Source: Meloidogyne chitwoodi
Lineage: Eukaryota > Nematoda > Chromadorea > Rhabditida > Meloidogynidae
Direction: 5' to 3'
NCBI GenBank assembly: GCA_015183035.1
Contig: JACZZP010000007.1
Coordinates: forward strand, 496,001 to 560,000
Length of the DNA stretch: 64,000 nucleotides
Every line of letters begins with the position of its first letter. The first letter of the stretch is position 1. Below the pieces are notes generated by a model. It worked only from the letters and a program-made list of their open reading frames with translations, made no database searches and was not told the origin of the DNA. A program made the translations under genes and the position numbers. Positions 31,921-46,900 of the stretch are shown here, piece by piece.

Positions 31921-34900
31921 TTAAACAGGTTGTTGTTGTTTTTTGTTTATTTGCCTTTGTTGTTGTTGTTTTTGACCTCCAGTTAATTTAACATAAAGTG
32001 TATCAATTACTGGGGCTGTAGCAGGCTCATTTGCTTTATCCTTTTGTTGGAATTGTTTGCGAATTTGAGGAACTGACCAATTGACCTTTTTAAAATAAAA
32101 AATATATTTTTAAAAAGAAAAAATTTTTCGAAATTTTGAGTTTTGAAATTTACAAACTATTGAAATTTTTTTTTTCCAAATTTTGAAATTTTCCCTGAAC
32201 TTTTGTATTTTTAAATTTTTTCTAAATTTATAGAATTTCCAAAAATTTGGCATTTTTAAATAAAAAAATATATTAAAAAAAATTTACTTCTAATTTATCC
32301 AAAAGCAATTCTTCAGCTGTTCTCCGTGGTGGAATGTATTTTTGCTGGTTAGGTTGCTGCTGTCGTTGAGCCAAAGGTCGACGTGTTAGAATAATTTGTC
32401 TGTTAAAAAAAAATAAATTAATTTAAAAAATGTTTTCCCTTACTTTTTTTCTTCTTCAGATTTTTTCTCATTTAATGGCACTATTTGAGTTTCTATATTT
32501 GTAGAGACTGAAGTACGTCTCAAATTTTGTAGAGTAGAAGAAACGGGAGGAGGGGAAGACTTAAATTCTGAAGAAGGAGAATAATATTCTTTTTTATTAA
32601 AATTGGATATAATATCATCTTTCTCATTATTATTATTATTCATCATCATTAATAATGTCCCTGTAGAATTTTGTCTTTTAGTTTCCACATGTATAGGCAA
32701 ACGTTGTCGCAACATTGACGAGGGAGGAGGGGAAGAAGAAGAGGAATTTTTATTATTTGAAGAATTTATAGAAGAAGAATTCATAATTAAAGTACTACTT
32801 CCATTAAGAGGTATAGCTCTTTGTAAATTTACTTTTTTTATAATTTTTGGTGATGAGTCTTGACTTGTTGTTGTTCCTTTTGTTACAATTTTATAAGGAG
32901 AAGAAGAAGGAGAAGAATTAGTTGAAGATGACAATAAAATTGGACGATAATAAGGATTATTATTATTATTTTGATTTCTTTCATCTTCATTGTTATGTGA
33001 TTGTTGTGAAATTGATGAATGAATGCCTAATAATGCATCACTCTTTGTAGCGATAAGTGCACGTCTTGAAAGGGCTGCTAAAAAATTAAAATTTTTTTTT
33101 TAATTTTAGAAAATATAAAAGATGCTTTCGTTTATCCAACACCTTTAATTGAAAGTCATAGGAATAACTAGGAGCTTGGGAAAAGTGAAAAAGTGAAATA
33201 CGTCAAAGATAAAAATAAATTTTAAAAAATTCGAAAAAGGAATAAGTGGGAGAGTTAAATATTTTTAATATTGGAATAAGTCAGAATTAAAAAATAATTA
33301 AAATAAAAATTAATTTATACCAGTTCCATTAATTCCATTACTATTATAACTATTTTCACTTCCATTACATCCAATACTTGAAGTAGAAGAAACTTTTCGT
33401 GGAGTTGCTGATTCTGTTGGAGATAATAATAAAGGTTGTTGTTGATTTAAATTATTATTATTATTATTGCTTGTTGTTTGTAATATTCTTATTGCATTTG
33501 TTTGTCTTTGTTGTTGCTTATGTTGATTATATGTTTGTTTTTGTTGCTGAAATTTATAAATATGAATTCTGATTTTTAAAAAAATTCTGTTTTTTTCCGG
33601 AATGTTTTATTTAAATAAAATTCTGTTTTTTCGGAATGTTTTATTTAAATAAAATTCTGTTTTTTTTCGGAATGTTTTATTTAAATAAAATTCTGTTTTT
33701 TCCGGAATGTTTTATTTAAATAAAATTCTGTTTTTTTTCGGAATGTTTTATTTAAATAAAATTCTGTTTTTTCGGAATGTTTTATTTAAATAAAATTCTG
33801 TTTTTTCCGGAAGGTTTTATTTAAATAAAATTCTGTTTTTTCCTGAATGTTTTATGTACATTTACTAATAATTCTGATTTATTTTTTAAATCTTTTTTAA
33901 TTAAATCTGTTTATTTAAAAAATAATTTTTTTCTTTAAATTTTACCAAATGTTTAGCTCGCCAAGCAAAATTAGGAGAAGCAGCAGAAGATAAAACAGAA
34001 GAATTATTATTTGCTTCAATTTCTTCATTATTATTTTCATTAATTTTATTATAATTAGCATTTTTAATTAAATAATTTGTATTAGAATTATTATTAGAAG
34101 AAATTCTATAATTTAATAATCCATTAATACAATCTTTTGCATCAGAATTTTCTCTACTTAGTGCTATAGGTGTTTTTATATCATCTTCTAATTGTTGTTG
34201 ATTATTATAATAATGATTATTTATTGTTATAGAAGATAAATTATCTATTAATTCTATATCATCGTTTTCTTCATCAACATCTATGTCATCATCATCAAGG
34301 TCATCATCAATATGTGGAGCTACTGAAAAATATATTTTTTTAATTATTTTTCTAATTAAAAATAACTTTTTTTCTACAAAATTTTATTAATACAATTAAT
34401 TTAAAATTATTTAAAAATTTAAAATATTATTTAATATCAAAAAATAATTTTAAAATTGTTGTTTATAATTTTATTCTGATTTTGATTTATTTTTTTTTCT
34501 TATTTCGTAGTAAAGGGGAAATTAAAATCATAAAATACATAAATTAAAAATCAGAATAAAATTAAAATAAATATATCAACTCAAGACTATAGCAGAAGAA
34601 AAATAATTTTAAAATCAGAAAATATGTAAATTAAAAATCAGAATAAATATAGTATAAAGCAGAAGAAAATAGAAGTTAAAAATAAGATTCTTTTCCTACT
34701 AATTTTATTCTGATTTTTAATTTACATTTCAGCTTAGAAAACATTTTTCTGTTTATAAAAAATTAAAAATTTAATTTTTCTTACCAATTCCAAATCCCAA
34801 AGGTTCAGAAATATCAGAATCTTTTGTTCCCTCATCTAAAGATTGTGCCTTTAACATCCATGAATTTCTAATAATTTTTTTATTATTTTTAATTTGTTGT

Positions 34901-37900
34901 TTTCTCCAATAATCATTGTCATCTTCAGAAGGAGGTTCTGAAGACATTTTTCCACTGTCTGGACTAACAGATCTTTGATTTTGATTATTTAAAGGAATTT
35001 GTTCAAGTTGTCTTTGTTGATTTTGTATTTGTTGTTCTGTTAAAATAAATCTGCGTTTAGTGCCCATAAATGCATTTTTGACATTATTAAAATTATTAAC
35101 ATCAGCTAAACCAGAATCTGTTGATTGATGTAAAGGAGAAGAAAATGTTTGTTGAACAGGAATTGAATTACTAATATTTTTATTATTGTTATTAGATTGG
35201 TTATTGTCAATGGTAGTATTATTAGGAAGCAAAGGGCCATCTTCAAGGAAACTTAAAAAATTAAAAATTAATTTTATTTAAATAACTTAAATTATATTTT
35301 TACCCTTCAAAAAGCTCAGAAGCATTTTCAATAAGAAAAATGACCAATTGTGGTATAATACGTACTGATTCAACTTGCTCAAGCTTTTCTAACAAAGAGG
35401 GGGCTATACAAACAGCTAATGCATTAACACTCATTCTTGTATGTTCTTCATTTTGTGCTACCTAAAATAATTTTAATTAAAAAAATTTATTTTAATTTTT
35501 TCACTTTTCTCAAAAGTCGCAAAACAGATCTTAAAAGAACAGTGTGTGCTGGGGGCAATAATGCCAATAATTTTTTACATCTTTGAACCCTATCTTGATG
35601 GAGAAGTAAATTTTGTTTTTCAATTTTAGAAGAAGAGAGAGAAGAAGATAATTTAGGAGAAGAATTTGTAGAAGAAGGAGAACACATTGTAGCAACATCT
35701 GCCCATAGACGATAATTGCCTGAAAGGAGTAATTGTCCAGGAATGCTACGCAAATAGTCTTTAAGAAGAGAAGCAGTTACGTGAATATTAAATTGGTGAA
35801 AATCTGGGACTTGACCCTAAATTTTAAAAAATATTTTAATAATTAAATAAAATCAGAATTTTAAAAAATCATAATATTCAAAATTAAAAATTAAAATCAG
35901 AAATAATTTCAGAATAAAAATCAGAATATTCAAAATAAAAATCAGAAATAATTTCAGAATAAAAATCAGAATTAATTTCAGAATAAAAATCAGAATTAAT
36001 TTCAGAATAAAAATCAGAATTAATTTCAGAATAAAAATCAGAATTAATTTCAGAATAAAAATCAGAATTAATTTCAGAATAAAAATCAGAATATTTTACA
36101 CACCAAATCCAATTGTTGACGCAACAATCTCACAGTTTGCTGCTTTGGTGATTTTCTAAAAATGCCTTCAGCATCTGCCCCATATAAAAGTAAATGATCA
36201 ATCATTGTTAAAACAGGTTGAGGAGGCATTGTTCCACGAAGTTGTCGACCAAAAAGACGTTGTTTTTTATTTAATATTTTTAATTTTTTTCCATTATTAT
36301 TTGGGTCAATGGAAAAAGATTGGGAAGGATTTGTAGTTGGACTATTACAACCACTAGAGGAAGCAGAATCTGCTCTACCGAGTACTACACGTCTGAAATG
36401 AAATTTTTTTTAATTTTAAATTAACAGAACTATTTTTTAAAAATTAAAAAAATTCTTTTTTACCTAAATTGATTAACAAGATTTAATGCCGCTCTTTTAT
36501 TATGTCCAGAAGAATGAGAAGGTGAATTATTTGGACCTGTTTGCCGTAAAAGTAATTTACAATTAACTAAAGGGCAAGTATCCAAATGAGATAATTGAGA
36601 GTCAGAAAGACTAATGCCTAATTGTGAACGAACAAATTCCATTAGAACAGCGTAAACGTTTTCAACCTAGTTAATAGAATTTTAATTAAATCAGAATAAA
36701 TAAATATTAGAAATTCTGTATCAATTCAGAATTTAACAAATCAAAATTTTGAAATAAATATCAGAAATAAATCAGAAATTCTGAAAAAATAAATCAGAAA
36801 TTCTGAAATAAATATCAGAAATAAATAAGAAATTCTGAAATAAATCAGAAATTCTGAAATAAATATCAGAAATTCTGAAATAAATATCAGAAATTCTGAA
36901 AAATAAATCAGAAATTCTGAAAAAATAAATCAGAAATTCTGAAAAATAAATCAGAAATTCTGAAATAAATATCAGAATTTTTAACAAATCAGAATATTAT
37001 AATTACTCCGTGCAATGGTTGAATTGCAGCACTATTATTCTGTTGCTGATAATTATAAAAAGGTGAGCGATATGCCGTTTGTACTAAAGGGGAAGAAGAA
37101 ATAGAAGTATGTGACTGTACTCTACGTAAAACAGCTGGAGATGATGATAAAGAAGAATTTGTTGTTTCTTTATTTTTATTTTCTTCTGAATTTTCTGTTT
37201 TTGTTAAATTTTCTGTTATAAGAATATTTGTAGGTAATTGAGTAGAAAAAGTATTTAAATTATTTAAATTATTATTGTTGCTAGGCAAAAAATTAGTTAA
37301 ATGGTGACCTAGACAGAAAATTAAATTTTATTATATTATTTTTTAAAATTAAAAAAAATTTTTTCATTGATTTTAAATATTTTAAAATTAAAAAATAAAT
37401 TTATATAAATATTTATTTACCTCCCCCGTTATTTCTTCTACTACCAGGACAAAAGCAAAGCTCGTAATTACCCAAATGAGGGTCAATAATAGGTAAATTA
37501 AGCTCTATTATTAAGGCTTCAATTATTTCGTCGGTGCGTTGTCCGTTACGTATTTCACGTCGAATTTGCTGAAAAAAATAAAAAGAGGTAATCAAGGTTA
37601 TAAAAAAATAAAAAATGAAACAAAAATTATTAAAGAGAGGAAAAATAAAAAAATAAAAATAAAGTAATAAATTATGTTTAATTAAATAATATTAATAAAA
37701 TAATGAAGGTCATTTACAAAGAAGAAATTTTATTTTTTAAATTAATTAGTAATTAAGGCAAAACAGGAAACATTAATGTAAATAATTACGTTATTATAAT
37801 AAAAAATATTTTTTAAAAGAAAATAAAATTTTTAAAAATTTTATTTTCTTTTTAAATCTTATTTTTTGTCTTAAATATTATTAATTTTATTACCTTAAAA

Positions 37901-40900
37901 AAAGAATTTTATAAAAATTAGTAAAATTGTGCACCTGAAAAAATTTATTATTACCTATTTATTAAATTAAAAAACGGAAATTAAAAATAAAAAATAAAAA
38001 TTAATTTAATTTATTAACTTGCGCCTATTCCCCCCTTTACCTTTTACCACCTGCCCCTTTTTAAATTGTTTTGAAAAATAAAATTTAATTTAAAAAAATT
38101 AAAAAATACTCTTTAATTATTAAAAAATAAATAATAAATAATTTTATTAGTCATAATTAATCAGTTAATTTTTTTAAAAATAAATATTTAATTTTATAGC
38201 TTATTTTTGCAATAATTGTGTTTGTGTAAAAATTGTCATTTATTTACTAAATAAAAAATTACAGATTAAAAAAAAATTAAAAGGGCAAAGTATATACATT
38301 AAATCCTTTTTAAAAATAAAAATTAAAAAATAAAAGGAAGAATATTTTTTTATCTTTTCCCCTTAACATAATAAAAAAACATTAAACTGTATAAAATGAA
38401 TTAATAAATCAAAGGTTAGGAAAAACAGAATAAAAAATTTAATTTTTAATTTTACAATTAATAAAAATTAATAAAAAAAATTAAAAATTAAAAAATATAA
38501 TAATAATTTTCTCTTGGTCAAAAATAATTTATTTTTTGTATTAAAAAAATTAAATGTCATCATAACCTTTAGAAAAAAATAAATAAAATTTAAAAATTAA
38601 AAAAATAATAATTTTAAATTATTTAATAAAAGAAAAAGATTTTTTTCAATGATTTTACAATATTATTAGTATTAATATATTATGAATAATATGGGAAAAA
38701 AAGTTGGGAGGGTTTTATTTAAAAAAAAATAAAAAATTATTATTTTGATTCATCTTCAAAAATAAATAAATTATATTTTTTCTATTTTTTTAATTTTATT
38801 TTTTTATAATTAATTAAATTTTAAAAATTAAAATTAACCGGAACTTTACCTTAAAAAAATTTTTTGAATTAATTTAATTATTTTTAGACTCTAAAAAAAA
38901 TTTTGTAAAATTTAATATAAAATACTAATATATTCTTTTACTTAAAATGATTAATTAATTTTTAATAGTTTTTGCAAAAAAAAGATTGAAAAAAATGTGT
39001 TAAGAAGGGTTAATTGCGCGATGATGATCAGCCCAATAAAACCCTTCTTCTTTTTTTTAAATAACTAGAAATGTTGTTGTAAAAATATTAATTTTTTTTA
39101 TAAATAATTTTTACTTTATAAAAGTAAAAATTTTGCAAGAAAATTTTTTTTGAATTTTTAATAGTTATTTTATTTTAGAAAAAATATTATATATGTAGGT
39201 GGTGTGAAAATTTTAAAGTAAATTATTGGGAAAGGTGGGAATATTAAAAAATCAGAAAAACACCAGAAAAATCAGAAAAATAAGAAAAAAATCAGAAAAA
39301 CACCAGAAAAAATCAGAAAAATAAGAAAAAAAATCAGAAAAACACCAGAAAAATCAGAAAAATAAGAAAAAAAATCAGAAAAACACCAGAAAAATAATTC
39401 TGAATACCTGTAGAGATTAGGAAATAAATAATTATTTAAAAGAAATAGGAAACGTTGAAGAAAAGAATTAACTAAAAATAAATTTTTAGTAAAGCAATAA
39501 AAAATATGTATCAAAAATGTAAGTATATGTAAAATTAATAGTTTTTTATAAATAATTTTTTTATTAATTTTATTGATAAAAATTAATCAAAATTATTCTA
39601 AAAATAAATAAAATTTAAATTATTATAAAATTTAATTAAAAATTAAATTTTATTTATTAAATCACAAAGTATAAAAAAAATAAAATATAATTGTAAGGTA
39701 TATAGATATGTATAAAAAATTAAATTTAAATTTTTTAATTTCACGTTAATTTAATATTAATTAATTATAAAATAATTTTTAAAAAATAAATTTTAGTTTC
39801 TCAAAATTTTTATTCGTTAATTTTACGTTTTTAAAATTTTTAAAAATTGCGTGGGAAAATTAAAGAATACCTATATACATATTTTAACTAAAATATAAAA
39901 AGGAAACTACGTTTTTAATAAGAAGAAAGAACGTTTGGGCGCGGGGAAATTATTAGCTTTATATAGCTTATTCTAACTTAAAAAATAAATATTTAAAGTT
40001 ATTCATTTTATAAATAGGTACATCCTTAAAATAATAAATAAAATGATACCAAGATTTAAGGACATCTAGATTTTTTAAATTTAAATATAAAAATTAAAAT
40101 AAATTTTCGCAAAATGTCGCTATTTTTTGGATTTTTCGACTCTTAGCGAACAAAAAATTCTGAAATTAAAAATATAGTTAGTTAATATATATAAAAATAT
40201 TTATACAAAATTTTATAAAATAAAGTTAAACCCAAATTGAATTATTTAAGTTTACGCCTAAAATAACTGCGCCGAAACATTAACTACACTTGAGATATTT
40301 AATCAGCTTTTTCCCTCAGATTAAAATATTAAATTCAAAGAAACATTAAAAATGCAAAAATAAAAAAAGAAAGGCATAATAAGAGAAATGGCAATAAAAT
40401 AAAAAAAGAAAATATTTCCTAGACGGATTTCCGGTTTTTTTATTTTTTATATTTTATGGCTGTGCAAGTGTTGGCGTTCTTTTAAAATAAAAATATTTAT
40501 TAGCAAATATTTTTAAAAATATTGTTTTTAAAAACAGGCAAATATTTAAGTATTTAATAAAAATAACGAAAAAAGAGATAAAATAAATTTAAAAATTAAT
40601 TATTTTAATTTTTTTAGAAAAAATTAATTTAAATTATTTTTCGAAAAATTAAATTAAATTAAAAAATAAATTTATAAATAAAATAAAAATTATAAAAAAA
40701 AGAAGAGGAAAAATGGAACATAAAAATATATTTAAAAAAAAATAAATATATATAATTGCCGGAAGATAAAAAAATTTAAAAACGTAAGTGTACATATTTT
40801 TGTTTTAAAAATAATAAAAGAAAAAAAATTGAAAATTGAGCCTAATTTATTTAAAAATAATATAAAAATAATAAAAAAATAATTTATTTTATTTTTTAAT

Positions 40901-43900
40901 TTTACCTGTTGTCGTCCCTCAATTTGAACAAAAATTCCAATTGTTGTACACTTTGGATGGAGACGACGTTTTATGGCTGCGTTTAACTGTTCGTACCAAT
41001 CTATTTTTTCACGTTCAGTACTTAAAAAATATTTTTATATTTTATTATTTTAATTAATTTTTAAAATTTATATTTTTATTAATTTTAATTAATTTTTTGA
41101 AATTTTTAAAAATTAAATTTAAAAAAAATAAAAAAACAAACTTAAAATGTGCAATATAATTTCTAGCTGTAGGCCAACCAATAAGAAAAGAAAAAGTACA
41201 ATTATTAGAAGATAACCAAATGAATTCAAGAGATACTTTCTCTTTAAGTTTATAACAGCTATTATGTTCTCCTCTGAAATAAATAAAAATAAATAAATAA
41301 TAAATAAATAAATATTTTAAAAATATTTAAAATATTTTTTAAATATATTAAATTAAAAAAATTAAAAAAAAAATTTTTTTAAATTTAAAATTAAAAAATA
41401 AAGGAAATTATTTGCTATTGTCGCGCGTATAAGAGTATAAGAGATAAAAAATTAAAAAAATCAGAATAAAAACAATATTAAAATTCTGAAATATTTTTTT
41501 AAAAATTCTTCATTGTCTTAACTAAATTAAAACAAAATTTTATAATTTTTGGATTGGTATTTGATATAAAAAAATTTCCAAAAAATTGTTATTTTTCAAA
41601 TATTAAATTAATTTTGACATTTTTTTAAAAATAAATTTTTAAAAAATTTTTAAAATTTTTAAAAATTTAATTTTTGATATTTAAGCAAATTTAAAAAATA
41701 AGTAAAAATGCTTTTTTGACAAATTAATTTTAGATATATTTATTTTTTAAATTTAAAAAATGTTAAATCCCTCTTAAATAGCTTATTTAATTTTTAAATA
41801 ATTTTTAAAAAATATTAATAAAGGAAAAAAGGAAAAAAAAAGAAAAAATCAAAATCTTCGGAGAAAAATTCAGCACATAAATATTTTATTTACGTAAAAA
41901 GTGTATATATTAAATATTAAAAAAAGAATTAAAATACGTAAAAATTTAAAATTAATTAAAAAATATTAATTTAGAATTTAACTAAAAATATTAATATAGA
42001 AAGGATTAAAAAGAAAAATATTTATATTTAAAAATTATTTTTTAAAATTACATATATTTTTAATTAAAAATATAATTTTAAAAATTGATTAAAAAAAAAT
42101 AAATAAATTAATAGAATTAAATAATTAAATTGTTTAAAAAATTTAATTATATATTTTAAAATTCTAATAATTAAAAAAAAATAAAATTAGAATAATCACA
42201 TTGTTTAAACTAATATTAATTAATTAAATATTTATACCAGAACATCTGCTTTTTAAATAAAATAAAAAATTAAATTTAAATAATTACGTAAACGGAAAGG
42301 ATTATTAAAACTGACAGAAATTAAAAAATGAATTAAATTCAAATAAAAAAAAAGAAAAAAGCTTTTCCGGTTAAAATATTGAATTTTTTAATTTCTCCAA
42401 AAATTAATAAAAATAAAAAAAATATTTATTTCGTCAAATAATTATTTATTTTATTTAAAATTGCCAAATAATTAAAAAAAAAAATTTATTTAAGAAAAAA
42501 AACAATTATAGTATTTAAGGAAAAGACATTTAAAGTAGTAAATATAAATAAAAGAAGAAATTCCAAAATTGGAAATAAAAAAGATAAAAAAAGAAAAAGA
42601 AGTAAAAGCACTGGGTAATTATTAAGAGGTAAGAATGTTGACTTTTTTAGAAAATAATTTTATCTATTTATAGTAAAATAAATAAAATAAATAAAAAAGG
42701 GTAAATAAATGAGTGGGTAGAAATTTAAAAATAAATTTTTAAAAAATTAAATAAAAATAAATTTATTAAATAATATTATTTTTAAATAAATCTCCCCTCT
42801 TTTAAAAATAATTAATTTAATTTATTTTTAATCTTTAATTTAAATAAATTAAAAAAAAATTAAAAAAATAGAATTATTTTAGTAAATAAACTAAAATTTA
42901 TTTAAAAAATAAAATAACAATTTTTTAATAAAAAATAACACTTTTATAAAATATTAAGAATGTTTAAAATAATTTATATATTTTTTGGATGAATCATTTC
43001 TCGTGTTAATTTTTTTTATTTTTGACAAAATTAAAGGTGTTAAGAAAAAGAAAAAAAATTAAAAAAAAATATATATAATAAGTAATAAAAATAATTAAAA
43101 AAGGGAGGCATAGTATAAAGGTGTTTTAGGTAGTTTTACAATTTTTTTTAAATTATAAAAAGAAGTTTTAGAAACGCAAAATTTAACAAAAATATTTTTC
43201 ATTGCTAACAATTTTAAAAAAATTAAAAAAATTTTTTTGGTTTGGTATTTTTTTAAATAAATTAAAAAATGTTAATTTGGTTGTTTTTGTTACTTTTTCT
43301 TTCATAACTTAAAAAATACAAAAACAAAAATTCTGAAATTTTTAGAGAAGATAAATTAGACTTTTAACTACACAAAAAAATTAAAAAAAGAAAAAAATAA
43401 TCATCAGACTTTTTTAAATTGAACATCAAAAGTGGTCATGTTTTCTTAAAAATCAGAAAATAAAAATAAAAATCAATAAAAATAAAAAATGAAACTAAAA
43501 AATAATAAAATAATAAAAAAAAAGTAAATTAATGAAATAATATATTAATGTGATAATAAAATAGTAAAAAAGTGAGAATGAATCAACTACTTTATTTATT
43601 TATAGGCCATTTATTTATTTTATTTATTTCCTTTAATTAATTTAATGAACACAATGAGAAAAAAAAAATAAATTAAAAAAATATATTTAATAAAAAGAGG
43701 CTAAATATAAATAAATAAATAAATAAATATAATTAATTATTTTTAATTAAATTAATTATAAAGTACAAAAAAGATCACATCATTTTTCCTTTTTTATTAA
43801 TTTAAAATAAATAAATAAATTTTAAAAGAGGAAGAATAAATTTAATTTTTAAATTAATAAAAAATAAATAAATAATCTTTAAATTAAACAAGAAAATCTA

Positions 43901-46900
43901 AATTTAATTAATTTAATTTATCAAAATAATATTTTTAATTATTTTTATTTTTTCGCATGAGTAAAAAATAAATAAACTAAAAATAAATATAAGATTTTGC
44001 CAAATAAATATATCATCAGTTTTAGCCAAAACAACACTTAAGGGGTTTCTTTTGGCTGACGCAAATGAATGACACATTTTGCTGCACGAAAACAAATATA
44101 AACAGAAAATGACATCCTCTAATTACAAATATATTAATAATAAATAAATTTATTTATTTTAAAAATTAAAAATAAAATTATTTTTAATTTGAAAAAAAAA
44201 TATAAAATGTGTCAAAAATTTAATTATTTGGGGAAATTAAAAAATAAATTAGATATAATTAATTTTTAATTATTTTTCAAAAAATATTCTTCCAAAAATT
44301 AATTTTTTAATTGTAAAAATAAAATGAGGAAATTAAAAAAATTATTAAAAATATTTTAGTCTCTTATTTATTAAATAGTAGACTAAAATAAAAATATATA
44401 ATAATCATTGGTGTTGGGAAATATATTTAAAATATTTATAAAAATAAAAGAACGGAAGCGTGGGCATATGCAAACTAAAAATGTCATTGAGTGAGTGAGA
44501 AAAAATATATAAAAGTTGTAAAATATTTGAAGTTTTTAAAATTAATTTAAATGAATGAGAAGCCAGAATTCAAAATTCTGATTTGTTTTAAATTCTGATT
44601 TTTTTTAATTCTGATTTTCTTTAATTCTGAATTATTAAAAAGTTCTGATTATTAAAAAGTTCTGATTTATTAAAAAGTTCTGATTTAGTTAAAATTCTGA
44701 TTTTTTTAAATTCTGATTTTTTTTAATTCTGATTTATTAAAAAGTTCTGATTTAGTTAAAATTCTGATTTATTAAAAAGTTCTGATTTAGTTAAAATTCT
44801 GATTTTTTTAAATTCTGATTTATTAAAAATTTCTGATTATTAAAAAGTTCTGATTTATTAAAAAGTTCTGATTTAGTTAAAATTCTGATTTATTAAAAAG
44901 TTCTGATTTAGTTAAAATTCTGATTTTTAAAAGTTCTGATTTATTTAAAATTCTGTATAATTTATTATAAAAAATACAATTAATATTATTCAAAAAGATT
45001 AAATAGGTATTCGTTAATTCAAAAACTAAAAATTAAATTTATTGCTTTTCTAAAGGCAGCTGTTAATTCAACTAAACACAATTCTTTTTTTTTTAAATGC
45101 CAAATATTAAAAAAAATGTATAATTTATTTTTATTTAATTTATAAATAAATCACCTTCCCAATATATTTATATCTAAATTATTTATTTATTTTTAGACAG
45201 ATATATTAAATTAAATTATTTAAAAAAAATAAAAAAGGGAGAAATTAAAAAATGATTTTAAAGAGGAATAAAAACAATTATTAATTAAAATAAAAAAGAG
45301 AATAATTTAATAAATTAATTATGTTAAAATCCAAGCTAAAAAATTAAATAAAAATTTGTAAAATGAGTTCGAAATTCGGTTTATGAGTTAAAAATAAATA
45401 TATTTTATTCTAAAATAGAAAATGTCAAAATGTTAATTTCTAAATAAAATAAAAGAAATTCTTTAATTTAATGTTTGAACAAAATAATAATAATAATAAA
45501 ATGAGAAAAAGGATAGAAACAATTTTTAGACTAAAATAGGGGAGATATATCTATTTTTATTTATTAGAAGGACGCTGCGCGACGCAACAAATAAAAAAAA
45601 AGAAAAATACATTTTAAGATGGCAAATAAAGAATTTTCTTTTGACATTAAAAAAAAATAAAATATAATTTTTTTAATGTATTTTTATTTTTAGTGTTCGT
45701 TTTTCTTAAAAAAAATAAAAAATTATTAAAAATTGATTTTTTAATAAATTAAAAAAATTGAAGAAAATAATGCCAAAAATTAAATTAAATATTTATTTTA
45801 TTTTTAAATCAAAAAAAATAATTTTAAATGCTAGGAAATGCCAATAAATATAATTTTAATATTAAAAATTTATTTAAAATATAAGGTGATTAATTTAATT
45901 TAATTATTAGAGTTGGGATTTTTCTAAAATTCTGATTTTATTATAAATTCTGATTTTTATTTAGTTTATTTCTTAATTTAATTAAAAATTCTGATTTAAT
46001 TAAAAATTCTGATTTTTATTTAGTTTATTTCTTAATTTAATTAAAAATTCTGATTTTTATTTAGTTTATTTCTTAATTTAATTAAAAATTCTGATTTTAT
46101 TATAAATTCTGATTTTTATTTAGTTTACTTCTTAATTTAATTAAATTTTGTTAAAAAACACTTAAAAATTGTAAAAAATAAATATTATTTTTTATTTAAA
46201 TTTAAAAAAAAATAAAAAATTTAAAAAATTAAGGTAAATATTTAATTTTTATATTAATAAAGATAAATAAAAAAATAAACAATTAATCCAAAAAAAAATA
46301 AATAAATAATTCCATAAAACAGGTGTGCATTTTTAGATGTTTAAATAAAAATTATTAAAGAAAAAATATTTATTTTTTGTCCTGCGCAATAAGGGGGGAA
46401 TTTATATATATAAATAGGTATGTTTTGTGTTGTGTTATAGTAGTAGTAGAGAAATTCTAAATAAATAATATAATTTAATATATTTGGGGGGATATATTTT
46501 ATTATTATTTATTTATTTATTTTTGGTTTTTCTTTTTATTTATTTGTGTGGCCTTGATAAATAAATAAATAAATAAATATTATATTTCTTCACCTTAATA
46601 TATATTTATTATATAAAATTGGCTTTAATAAATAAATATATAAAACAGGAATATTAATTAATTAAATAATAAATAAATAAATAAATTATTTTTTAATTTA
46701 GGTTAGTATTTTTTTAAATTATAAAATTTAAATTAAATGTTTTTTAAATTAAAATTATTAAAAAGGACAATTAAATAATTATTTTGCATAATATAAATCT
46801 GATAATAAATAAATAAATAAATTAATTAATAAAAAATAGTTGAATAATAATTTAATTTTTTTTTGAGAGAAAAGAGATTTTTACTTTCATTCAAGTTTAT

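Noticed and set aside
32603..32863. 86-codon plus-strand ORF
   Set aside because: It is antisense to RhoGAP exon 18.
36772..36987. FRISDLF-repeat ORF
   Set aside because: It is a minisatellite in RhoGAP intron 10.
33585..36990. Regularly spaced repeats as a possible CRISPR array
   Set aside because: Units are contiguous, AT-rich and intronic in a eukaryotic gene, with no unique spacers.
39272..39514. 80-codon minus-strand ORF
   Set aside because: It is a tandem repeat in RhoGAP intron 8.
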